Below, in pieces: positions 1-5,467 of a stretch of 8,486 bases of DNA; position 1 is the first letter of the stretch, and each line of letters starts with the position of its first letter. The notes under the pieces are model-generated. The model ran no database searches. It had not been told where the DNA came from and saw only the letters and a list, made by a program, of their open reading frames with translations. The stretch is taken from contig CAMPBN010000042.1 in the NCBI GenBank assembly GCA_946638265.1, positions 1-8,486 of the forward strand, given 5' to 3'. Source of the stretch: an uncultured Bacillota bacterium. GTDB taxonomy: Bacteria; Bacillota; Clostridia; Peptostreptococcales; Anaerovoracaceae. The position numbers were made by a program, and so were the translations under genes.

Positions 1-2
1 CG

Positions 3-917
3 CAGGCCAACTCCATAGTTTCGGCAGCAAATGCATTTTTCGACCCCGAGAGCACACACATAGCCTTTGCGGGATACACCTGGACCACAGTGATTGCAGC
101 TTTGGCGGTGGCATTTTGCGCAGCTTTGGTTATCATCGGCGGAATCAGGCGTATTGCTGCATTTTCCAGCATGGTGGTGCCTTTCATGGCGGCTCTTTAT
201 ATCATCGTAATGATTTTCGTTCTGGTGAACAATGCTTCTGAGATTCCGGCAGCTTTCACGGCAATCTTCCGCGGAGCTTTTGGAATGGACGCGGCAGCGG
301 GCGGAGCAGCGGGAGCTATAATCGTAGCCATGCAAAAAGGCGTGGCCAGAGGATGCTTTTCCAACGAGGCAGGTCTCGGTTCCGCGCCGATTGCAGTAGC
401 AGCGGCTCAGGCCAAGGAACCTGTGCGCCAGGGACTGCTCAACGCCATGGGAGTATTTATCGATACGGTTATAATCTGCAATATGACAGGTCTGGCCATT
501 ATCGTCACAGGTTCTCATACAACGGGTCTGAAGGGTGCTGCCGTAACTGCCAATGCCATCGGAGAAGGACTTCCGTGGGATTACAGTGTCGGAGCTTTTC
601 TCCTGATGGTATGCCTGACATTTTTTGCATTCACCACTATCCTGGGATGGGACTATTACAGTGAAAGAGCCCTGGAATTTTTGGTGGGCGGCAAGCAGAG
701 CAAGCTGATCATGGCATACAGATGCCTTTATATCATTACGCTTGCCATCGGACCTTTCATGGCGCTGGATGCTATCTGGAACGTGGCAGACAGCTTCAAC
801 GCACTTATGGCTATTCCAAACCTGATTGCGCTGATTGCGCTGGGCGGCGTGGTGGCACGCGAAACAAAGGATTATTTTGAGCGTCTGAAAAAAGGCGAGA
901 TCACAGACCGCATATAG
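3..917 (+). CDS. Sodium/amino-acid (alanine or glycine) symporter, AGCS family, 3' part only
   Basis: This is an integral membrane carrier that takes up a small amino acid, typically alanine or glycine, together with Na+. The reading frame is open from the left edge, so the N-terminal part is missing. About 304 residues are present, against roughly 450-480 for the family. The family signature GVARGxFSNEAGLGSAP is encoded at about 339-410, and the C-terminal family segment around GWDYYSERALEFLVGG follows near 645-695. The rest is a series of hydrophobic helices separated by short loops, ending in a charged tail (LKKGEITDRI). Any start inside the window, such as the GTG at 90, would be artificial because the homologous sequence continues upstream. 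The family call is firm. The transported amino acid cannot be read from the sequence. No clear hairpin terminator follows the stop codon. Confidence 0.93.
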   Translation, partial: QANSIVSAANAFFDPESTHIAFAGYTWTTVIAALAVAFCAALVIIGGIRRIAAFSSMVVPFMAALYIIVMIFVLVNNASEIPAAFTAIFRGAFGMDAAAGGAAGAIIVAMQKGVARGCFSNEAGLGSAPIAVAAAQAKEPVRQGLLNAMGVFIDTVIICNMTGLAIIVTGSHTTGLKGAAVTANAIGEGLPWDYSVGAFLLMVCLTFFAFTTILGWDYYSERALEFLVGGKQSKLIMAYRCLYIITLAIGPFMALDAIWNVADSFNALMAIPNLIALIALGGVVARETKDYFERLKKGEITDRI

Positions 918-963
918 AAAAGAATTTATTGAAAAAAATAAAGAAAAAAGCCCCGAAAATCCC

Positions 964-993
964 TTGACATGTGTCGAAATACTGTGGTAAGAT
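964..993 (+). promoter_or_regulatory. Sigma-A-type promoter of the infC operon
   Basis: A perfect -35 hexamer TTGACA lies at 964-969. A -10-like hexamer TAAGAT lies at 988-993 (4 of 6 matches), with an 18-base spacer. A-rich tracts at 918-955 could act as an UP element. Transcription would start near 1000, just before the structured leader. The assignment rests on motif match and on position between the symporter and the infC leader. Confidence 0.7.
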
Positions 994-999
994 TGCAAG

Positions 1000-1118
1000 G
1001 TATGAAGAAGAAGTATCCGCTTCTCACCTTATTGGCAAGGGCCTTTGGGTTAATAGTTTTGATTATGCATCATTTGACGTGCGTATTTTGAGGCGGATAT
1101 TTTCATATCCGCTTTTTT
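1000..1118 (+). promoter_or_regulatory. L20-type (infC) leader RNA with terminator/antiterminator switch
   Basis: This untranslated leader precedes infC-rpmI-rplT. In Firmicutes, ribosomal protein L20 binds such a leader and causes premature termination, giving feedback control. The element starts with a hairpin, AGAAG 1009-1013 pairing with CTTCT 1020-1024, whose loop is TATCCG. The segment CTCACCTTATTGGCAAGG (1023-1040) follows and resembles other infC leaders I know, including a CCTT/AAGG mini-stem. The segment at 1090-1099 (GAGGCGGATA) is complementary to 1014-1023 (TATCCGCTTC), with one G-U pair. The same segment also forms the 5' arm of the terminator at 1093-1112. The two pairings exclude each other, as expected of an attenuator. 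The family assignment comes from memory of the consensus and from context. Confidence 0.82.
1093..1118 (+). terminator. Attenuator (intrinsic terminator) in the infC leader
   Basis: A perfect 8-bp stem GCGGATAT 1093-1100 / ATATCCGC 1105-1112 has a 4-base loop TTTC and is followed directly by six T residues at 1113-1118. It lies after the promoter and 27 bases before the infC start. It is therefore a premature terminator rather than the end of an upstream gene. Confidence 0.88.
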
Positions 1119-1145
1119 AATTGTTTTAAGGTAGGAGGTGGCACC

Positions 1146-1661
1146 ATTAGCAAGGAAGCACTCATCAACGAAGAAATTCGCGATAAAGAACTCAGAGTTA
1201 TAGATAACGAAGGTAATATGCTGGGTATCATGAGTCTCGAAGAGGCATTGGCACTGGCTGCAGAGAAGAATCTGGATCTGGTAAACATTTCGCCAAACGC
1301 CAAACCGCCGGTATGCAAAATACTGGATTACGGAAAATATCGCTACGAGCTTCAGAAGAAAGAAAAGGAAGCCAGAAACAAGCAGAAGCAGACTCAGGTA
1401 AAAGAAATCAGACTGAGCACTTTTATCGAGGAGCATGACATCAGTGTCAAAGCCGGCACAGCGGCCAAGTTCCTGAAGGAAGGGGACAAGGTCAAGGTAA
1501 GCCTGCGTTTCAGAGGAAGAGAAAGAGATTATGCAAATACCGGTTTTGCGGTAATGCAGAAGTTCTCCGAATTCATTTCCGAAGTCGGCACTATCGAAAA
1601 GAAACCTGAGTTTGAAGGGCGCAGCCTTATAATGGTAGTGGCTCCGAAATCTGACAAATAG
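1146..1661 (+). CDS. infC: Translation initiation factor IF-3, with AUU start codon
   Basis: IF-3 binds the 30S subunit, keeps it apart from 50S and checks start-codon/initiator-tRNA pairing. The start is the ATT at 1146-1148. It is preceded by AGGAGG at 1133-1138 with a 7-base spacer, and it gives 171 residues, normal for the family. The first ATG in frame (1218) would remove the conserved N-terminal segment SKEALINEEIRDKELRVID. Two domains are visible. The N-domain spans about 1-75 and includes LVNISPNAKPPVCKILDYGKY. After a charged helical linker rich in K and E, the C-domain spans about 85-171 and includes KEIRLS, FRGRE and a terminal EGRSLIMVVAPK. It is the first gene of infC-rpmI-rplT. 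AUU starts on infC are known in other bacteria and allow IF-3 to repress its own translation. That autoregulation is inferred here from the codon. Confidence 0.97.
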   Translation: MSKEALINEEIRDKELRVIDNEGNMLGIMSLEEALALAAEKNLDLVNISPNAKPPVCKILDYGKYRYELQKKEKEARNKQKQTQVKEIRLSTFIEEHDISVKAGTAAKFLKEGDKVKVSLRFRGRERDYANTGFAVMQKFSEFISEVGTIEKKPEFEGRSLIMVVAPKSDK

Positions 1662-1695
1662 TTAATACAATAATCACATAGGAGGATTGATTCAC

Positions 1696-1896
1696 ATGGC
1701 AAAGAATAAGATGAAGTCTCATAGAGGCGCATGCAAAAGAATGAAGTTAACCGGATCCGGTAAAATTAAGAGAAACAAGGCATACAAGAGCCACATTCTT
1801 ACTAAGAAGTCCGCAAAGAGAAAGAGAGGCCTGAGAAAGGCTACAGTACTCACAAGCGCAGACTTGAAGAGAATGCTTAGATCAATGGGTAAATAG
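1696..1896 (+). CDS. rpmI: 50S ribosomal protein L35
   Basis: L35 is a small, very basic protein of the large ribosomal subunit, here 66 residues, the usual length for the family. The typical N-terminus MAKNKMKSHRGACKRMKLTGSGK and the KRKRGLRK patch are present. The start is the ATG at 1696. It lies 10 bases after AGGAGG (1680-1685). The in-frame TTG at 1687 is too close to that site to be the start. The gene sits 34 bases after infC and 12 bases before rplT, in the order usual in bacteria. It would be under the same L20-responsive leader. Confidence 0.97.
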   Translation: MAKNKMKSHRGACKRMKLTGSGKIKRNKAYKSHILTKKSAKRKRGLRKATVLTSADLKRMLRSMGK

Positions 1897-1908
1897 GAGG
1901 TAAGGATA

Positions 1909-2265
1909 ATGGCAAGAGTTAAAAAAGGATTAAACGCTCACAAGAGACATAAGAAGATTTTGAAGCTGGCAAAGGGCTTTTACGGCTCCAAGCACACTAT
2001 TTTTAAGGCAGCTAACCCTGCAGTAATGAGATCCCTCAGATCTGCATACGTTGGCCGCAAGCTGAAGAAGAGACAGTACAGACAGATGTGGATCGCACGT
2101 ATCAATGCTGCAGCAAGAGCAAACGATATGTCCTACAGCCGCCTGATCAACGGCCTGAACAAGGCAGGCATCGAAATCAACAGAAAGATGCTTTCCGAAA
2201 TGGCTATTTTCGATCCTAAGGGATTTACAGCTCTCTGCGAAAAGGCAAAGGCTGCATTAAAGTAA
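1909..2265 (+). CDS. rplT: 50S ribosomal protein L20
   Basis: L20 is a primary 23S rRNA-binding protein needed early in 50S assembly, and it is also the repressor of its own operon. At 118 residues it has the standard length. The basic N-terminal extension (MARVKKGLNAHKRHKKILKL) and the conserved segments GFYGSKHTIFKAA, RQMWIARINAAAR and YSRLINGL are all present. The ribosome binding site AGGAGG at 1895-1900 overlaps the rpmI stop codon, and the ATG follows 8 bases later. This suggests translational coupling to rpmI. L20 made from this gene is the likely ligand of the leader RNA at 1000-1118. A strong terminator follows the stop. Confidence 0.98.
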   Translation: MARVKKGLNAHKRHKKILKLAKGFYGSKHTIFKAANPAVMRSLRSAYVGRKLKKRQYRQMWIARINAAARANDMSYSRLINGLNKAGIEINRKMLSEMAIFDPKGFTALCEKAKAALK

Positions 2266-2272
2266 TTTAATG

Positions 2273-2302
2273 GCCCCGTATCCGTAGGATGCGGGGCTTT
2301 TT
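2273..2302 (+). terminator. Intrinsic terminator after rplT
   Basis: An 11-bp stem with one G-U pair, 2273-2283 (GCCCCGTATCC) against 2287-2297 (GGATGCGGGGC), has the 3-base loop GTA and is followed by five T residues at 2298-2302. It begins seven bases after the rplT stop codon and closes the infC operon. Confidence 0.93.
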
Positions 2303-2333
2303 CGCAAGATAAAATGTTTGAAAAGGAGAAAAT

Positions 2334-3410
2334 ATGAAAAAAGCATTAGCAATCGGCCTGAGCCTGACTATGGCATTTGGCATGTTATCCATGACAGGCT
2401 GTGGCAGCAAACCTGCCGCACCTTATAATTACGACCTTTCAGAGTATGTGACTTTGGGCGAATATAAGGGACTGGAACTGGATGAGCTTCCTGAAATCGA
2501 AATCACGCAGGAAGAAGTGGACGGCGAGATTCAGGCAAAATTAAATGCCGCAGCCACTACTGAGCAGGTAAAGAAAGGCGTAGTCGAGAATGGCGATACT
2601 CTGAACATCGATTATGCAGGCACAATGGACGGTAAAGCTTTTGATGGCGGCACTGCCCAGGGCGCAAGCCTGGAAATCGGTTCCGGCAGTTTTATCGAAG
2701 GATTTGAAAGCGGACTCATCGGAGCAGCTGTGGGAGACACCGTTGTTCTGGATCTGAAGTTCCCTGAACCTTACACCGTCAACCCTGATTATTCCGGTAA
2801 GCCTTGTCAGTTCACCGTTACGATCAACTCCAAGGAAGTGAAGAAGCTCCCTGAATATAACGACGAATTTGCCAAGTCTCAGGGCTATGACAGCGTTGCG
2901 GATATGGAAAAGAGCGTGCGAGACGATCTTTATGCCAAGGCCAAGGAAAATGCTTCCTACGCAAGGGAAGAGCAGGCGTGGTCGCTGATTTCGGATGCTT
3001 CCGAAGTAAAGAAGTACCCTGAAAAAGAATTGGAAGAGATCAAAAAAGAGTACAGAGACTATATGGATACTTATCTCACGACTTACGGCATGAGCAAAGA
3101 GGACTATATGTCAGCCAATAACATGACTCAGGAAGATTTGGACGCTCAGATCACAAACTACGCTGAATCCGTATGCAAGAATGAGATGGTGCTCTATGCC
3201 ATTGCAGCTGAAAACGGCATCACTGTATCCGGCGACGAATATTCCGAGAGAGTGAAGAAGCTCATCGAAGACCAGGGCTATGAGAGCGCATCCGCTTTCA
3301 AAAAGCAGATGGGCCAGAGCTTTGAGGAATATGTAGGCAGCAGAAATATCTACACTTCCGTGCTTTTGGACAAGGTGATGGAATTCATCATCGAAAACAG
3401 AGCAAAATAG
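2334..3410 (+). CDS. Lipoprotein trigger-factor-like peptidyl-prolyl isomerase (FKBP type)
   Basis: This is probably an extracytoplasmic foldase attached to the outer face of the membrane by a lipid. A signal peptide (MKK, then a hydrophobic core) ends in the lipobox MTGC, with the modified cysteine at residue 23. The FKBP-type isomerase domain spans about 82-168, with VENGDTLNIDYAGTMDGKAFDGG and the typical FIEGFESGLIGAAVGD segment. Residues from about 170 to 355 are a mostly helical, charged region like the trigger-factor C-terminal chaperone domain. The N-terminal ribosome-binding domain of true trigger factor is absent; only about 55 residues separate the lipobox from the isomerase domain. 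The start is supported by AAGGAG at 2323-2328. It is 358 residues long. Automatic annotation may call it trigger factor (tig), but export makes a ribosome-bound role unlikely. It appears to be monocistronic, with a terminator downstream. Clients are unknown. Confidence 0.88.
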   Translation: MKKALAIGLSLTMAFGMLSMTGCGSKPAAPYNYDLSEYVTLGEYKGLELDELPEIEITQEEVDGEIQAKLNAAATTEQVKKGVVENGDTLNIDYAGTMDGKAFDGGTAQGASLEIGSGSFIEGFESGLIGAAVGDTVVLDLKFPEPYTVNPDYSGKPCQFTVTINSKEVKKLPEYNDEFAKSQGYDSVADMEKSVRDDLYAKAKENASYAREEQAWSLISDASEVKKYPEKELEEIKKEYRDYMDTYLTTYGMSKEDYMSANNMTQEDLDAQITNYAESVCKNEMVLYAIAAENGITVSGDEYSERVKKLIEDQGYESASAFKKQMGQSFEEYVGSRNIYTSVLLDKVMEFIIENRAK

Positions 3411-3452
3411 CCGTTTTGGCAGATTTGAAAAAATAAAGGAACAAATTTTTTG

Positions 3453-3482
3453 GCGGAGAGGAAAACTCTCCGCTGTTTTTTT
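3453..3482 (+). terminator. Intrinsic terminator after the lipoprotein isomerase gene
   Basis: A perfect 8-bp stem, GCGGAGAG 3453-3460 / CTCTCCGC 3466-3473, has the loop GAAAA and is followed by TG and seven T residues at 3476-3482. It separates the lipoprotein gene from the response regulator. Confidence 0.92.
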
Positions 3483-3483
3483 C

Positions 3484-3511
3484 TTGAAATTTCTGAAAAA
3501 TGTGTTAAAGT
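3484..3511 (+). promoter_or_regulatory. Candidate promoter of the response-regulator gene
   Basis: TTGAAA at 3484-3489 (5 of 6 against TTGACA) is followed after 16 bases by TAAAGT at 3506-3511 (4 of 6). It sits just after the terminator U-tract and 30 bases before the start codon. A promoter is expected here, but the -10 is weak. The alternative TAATAT at 3523-3528 has no -35 partner. Confidence 0.4.
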
Positions 3512-3540
3512 AAATATTGGGGTAATATTTCGGAGGCACT

Positions 3541-4335
3541 ATGAGAGTAATTGCAGTTGATGACGAACCCATTTCGCTTGATTATCTTAAATTAATCCTG
3601 GAGGATACTCCCGAAATAGACGAAGTGGAAATTTTCCTGACCGGTGCCGATGCTTTGAAGTGGCTGGCAAGCCACAGCGCAGAAGTGGCCTTTCTCGATA
3701 TAGAGATGGCAGGCATGAACGGTCTGGAACTGGCAGAAAAAATTGAAGAAATGCAGTCTGCAACCAAAATTGTATTTGTCACGGGGCACAAAGACTATGC
3801 CCTGGATGCATTCCGCCTGCACGCTGCAGGCTATTTGGTGAAGCCGGCTACAGTAGAAAATGTGCGCAAAGAAATTGCCCACATAATGAGCACTTCGCCG
3901 CAGATGGTGAAGAAGCCGATTCGAATTCAATGCTTCGGCAATTTTGAAGCATTTTACAACGATACTCCCGTTAAATTTAAGTATCGCAAAACCAAAGAAC
4001 TTTTGGCATATCTGGTGCACAGACGCGGAGCTGCGGTTTCCGTCAGGGAACTCGTGGCACTGCTCTATGATGATCGTCCGGACACCGAATCCCTTCAGTC
4101 TCAGCTGAGAACACTGGTGTCGGATCTTTCAAGGGCTTTTACGGAACTTGGTGAAAGCGGTCTGCTGATCAAGCAGCGCGGTATGCTGGCAATAGCACCG
4201 GATGTTTTTGAATGCGACTATTACGACTACCTGAACGGAGACGAATCAGGCAGCAACAGCTACATGGGCGAATATATGGCGCAGTATGACTGGGCCGAGT
4301 ACACCGCCGGCTATCTGGAAAGAAAATATCATTAA
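3541..4335 (+). CDS. Response regulator with receiver domain and SARP-like winged-helix output domain
   Basis: This is a cytoplasmic, phosphorylation-controlled protein, probably a DNA-binding transcription regulator. Residues 1-118 form a receiver domain. The acidic pocket is D7-D8, the predicted phospho-acceptor is D53 (in FLDIEMAGMNGLEL), and the switch residues are T81 and K101, followed by P102. Residues about 126-215 look like the OmpR-type winged helix found in SARP-family activators (RIQCFGNFEAF, then KTKELLAYLVHRRG and VRELVALLYDD). The last 40 or so residues (GEYMAQYDWAEY, ERKY) resemble only the start of the helical BTAD domain, so that part is short. At 264 residues it is compact. 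A ribosome binding site GGAGG lies at 3532-3536. An Hpt protein is encoded next, but no histidine kinase is in the window. Target genes are unknown. Confidence 0.88.
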   Translation: MRVIAVDDEPISLDYLKLILEDTPEIDEVEIFLTGADALKWLASHSAEVAFLDIEMAGMNGLELAEKIEEMQSATKIVFVTGHKDYALDAFRLHAAGYLVKPATVENVRKEIAHIMSTSPQMVKKPIRIQCFGNFEAFYNDTPVKFKYRKTKELLAYLVHRRGAAVSVRELVALLYDDRPDTESLQSQLRTLVSDLSRAFTELGESGLLIKQRGMLAIAPDVFECDYYDYLNGDESGSNSYMGEYMAQYDWAEYTAGYLERKYH

Positions 4336-4406
4336 AAAATTTTCCGTAGTGTTGCGGTTTTAATGCGGTAGCTGTTGTAGTATAGGCTCGCAAGGAGATA
4401 GAAAGG

Positions 4407-4775
4407 ATGACATTAAAAGAGTGCTACGAAAGGTTTGGCGGAGATTACGAGGATGTTTTTTCCAGGCTCCGAACGGAAGGCAGAATTGAAAAATTCATAG
4501 TCAGATTCCTTGATGATGACAGTTATGACCGGCTTTGCGAGTGTCTTGCTTCGAATGACGCAGAAGGGGCGTTCAGGGCGGCGCACACACTCAAAGGAAT
4601 CGCTCAGAATTTCAGTTTTACCAAACTTTTTCTTTCGGCGGAAGAGATTACCGAGGTCCTCAGGCCCGGCACAGGCGATCCCGGCGCAGACTTCGAGGCG
4701 TTGCTTGCAAATGTTACATCCGACTATGAGCGCGTGAGAAAAGCAATTCAGACATATATTGATGAAAAACAATAA
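4407..4775 (+). CDS. Hpt-domain histidine phosphotransfer protein
   Basis: This is a free-standing phosphotransfer protein of 122 residues that should pass a phosphoryl group between a kinase and a receiver domain. The key motif is AAHTLKGIAQNF, with the predicted phosphohistidine H60 and the usual K63 and G64 after it. The rest is helical, as expected for a four-helix Hpt bundle. The N-terminus (MTLKECYERFGGDYEDVFSRL) is like Hpt proteins I know from Clostridia. The ribosome binding site AAGGAG at 4392-4397 lies 9 bases before the ATG. The gene is 71 bases downstream of the REC-SARP regulator, which is a natural partner. That partnership is inferred from adjacency only. A terminator follows at 4860. 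Confidence 0.9.
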   Translation: MTLKECYERFGGDYEDVFSRLRTEGRIEKFIVRFLDDDSYDRLCECLASNDAEGAFRAAHTLKGIAQNFSFTKLFLSAEEITEVLRPGTGDPGADFEALLANVTSDYERVRKAIQTYIDEKQ

Positions 4776-4859
4776 TATGTTTTACATACTATTGAAAGTG
4801 TTGTGAGAGAATTTTGTTTGTTTTGCAATTACCCAACTTTATATTACCTTCTAAAGAGG

Positions 4860-4886
4860 CAAGGGCTACGAAGCCCTTGTCTTTTT
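4860..4886 (+). terminator. Intrinsic terminator after the Hpt gene
   Basis: A perfect 8-bp stem, CAAGGGCT 4860-4867 / AGCCCTTG 4872-4879, has the loop ACGA and is followed by TCTTTTT. It is 85 bases beyond the Hpt stop codon. The AT-rich stretch 4776-4859 between them shows no gene. Confidence 0.92.
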
Positions 4887-4922
4887 ATGCCCCGATTTAA
4901 CTTACAAATTTATATGTTTGGG

Positions 4923-4951
4923 TTTTCTCCGGACACAAGATGTAGTATAAT
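4923..4951 (+). promoter_or_regulatory. Promoter of nrdR, with strong -10 and weak -35
   Basis: A perfect -10 hexamer TATAAT lies at 4946-4951. The base run at the 17-nt spacing upstream (TTTTCT 4923-4928) is a poor -35, so an activator or an extended contact may matter. Transcription would start around 4958, about 40 bases before the nrdR ATG. Confidence 0.65.
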
Positions 4952-4969
4952 ATTCGGGTAGTCTTGTGT
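4933..4969 (+). promoter_or_regulatory. Inverted repeat flanking the nrdR -10: candidate operator
   Basis: ACACAAGA at 4933-4940 and TCTTGTGT at 4962-4969 are perfect 8-bp inverted repeats whose outer ends span 37 bases around the TATAAT. The left part, 4933-4948, also matches 13 of 16 positions of the NrdR-box consensus (ACACWATATATWGTGT) as I remember it. The right part matches only the TWGTGT half. Binding by NrdR itself, giving autoregulation, is one reading; another repressor is possible. Confidence 0.5.
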
Positions 4970-4996
4970 AATGGATAAATAAGAGGAGAAGAAACT

Positions 4997-5467
4997 ATGA
5001 AATGTCCATATTGTGAAAATGCCGACACAAAAGTAATCGACTCAAGGCATACCGAGGAAGGGCATGCCATCAGAAGGCGCAGAGAATGTGATGTCTGCGG
5101 CAAACGTTTTACCACCTACGAAAAGATTGAAGAAATCGTGCTCATGGTGGTGAAGAAGGACGGCACCAGAGAAGCCTTTGACAGAAACAAGGTATTGAAC
5201 GGCATCATGAAAGCATGCCAGAAACGCCCGGTACCAATGGCTGAGATTGAAAGAATGGTAGGCGAAATCGAGCGCGGCCTGAACAACATGATGGAAAAAG
5301 AAGTGCAGTCTTCCTTTATCGGCGAGCTGATCATGGAACAGCTGAAAAAAGTGGACGAGGTGGCCTATGTGCGCTTTGCGTCCGTTTACAGACAGTTCAC
5401 CGATGTTAATACCTTCGTGGCTGAAATCGAAAAGCTGCTGGGAAATAAAAAAGGCGGAGGCAATTGA
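4997..5467 (+). CDS. nrdR: Transcriptional repressor NrdR
   Basis: NrdR is a nucleotide-sensing repressor that binds paired NrdR boxes upstream of ribonucleotide reductase genes when dATP is high. The 156-residue protein is full length. It has an N-terminal zinc ribbon with C3-P-Y-C6 and C31-D-V-C34, and the family's SRHTEEGHAIRRRREC and GKRFTTYEK segments. An ATP-cone domain follows from about residue 49 to 139 (VVKKDGTREAFDRNKVLNGIMKAC, then FASVYRQFTDV). The ribosome binding site GAGGAG at 4983-4988 lies 8 bases before the ATG. Its stop codon TGA shares its last base with the cmk start, so the two genes are probably translationally coupled. No ribonucleotide reductase gene is in the window, so its targets lie elsewhere. 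A box-like palindrome at its own promoter suggests self-control. Confidence 0.97.
   Translation: MKCPYCENADTKVIDSRHTEEGHAIRRRRECDVCGKRFTTYEKIEEIVLMVVKKDGTREAFDRNKVLNGIMKACQKRPVPMAEIERMVGEIERGLNNMMEKEVQSSFIGELIMEQLKKVDEVAYVRFASVYRQFTDVNTFVAEIEKLLGNKKGGGN

Noticed and set aside
353..664. 103-codon + strand frame inside the symporter
   Set aside because: It is an out-of-frame shadow of the AGCS gene, whose signature is encoded in the overlapping frame.
1050..1436. Minus-strand open frame covering the infC leader and the infC 5' end
   Set aside because: The region is explained by the leader RNA and infC. The ORF reads through the terminator hairpin and shows no recognisable protein.
2278..2284. 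GTATCCG shared between the rplT terminator and the infC leader loop (1013-1019), a possible second L20 site
   Set aside because: A 7-base match with no matching flanking structure is well within chance. The terminator is explained as a simple hairpin.
4814..4886. Possible tiny RNA: TATATT (4840-4845) just before the terminator hairpin
   Set aside because: The -35 is poor (TTGTTT) and the product would be only about 35 bases, mostly the terminator. The hairpin is better explained as the end of the Hpt transcript.
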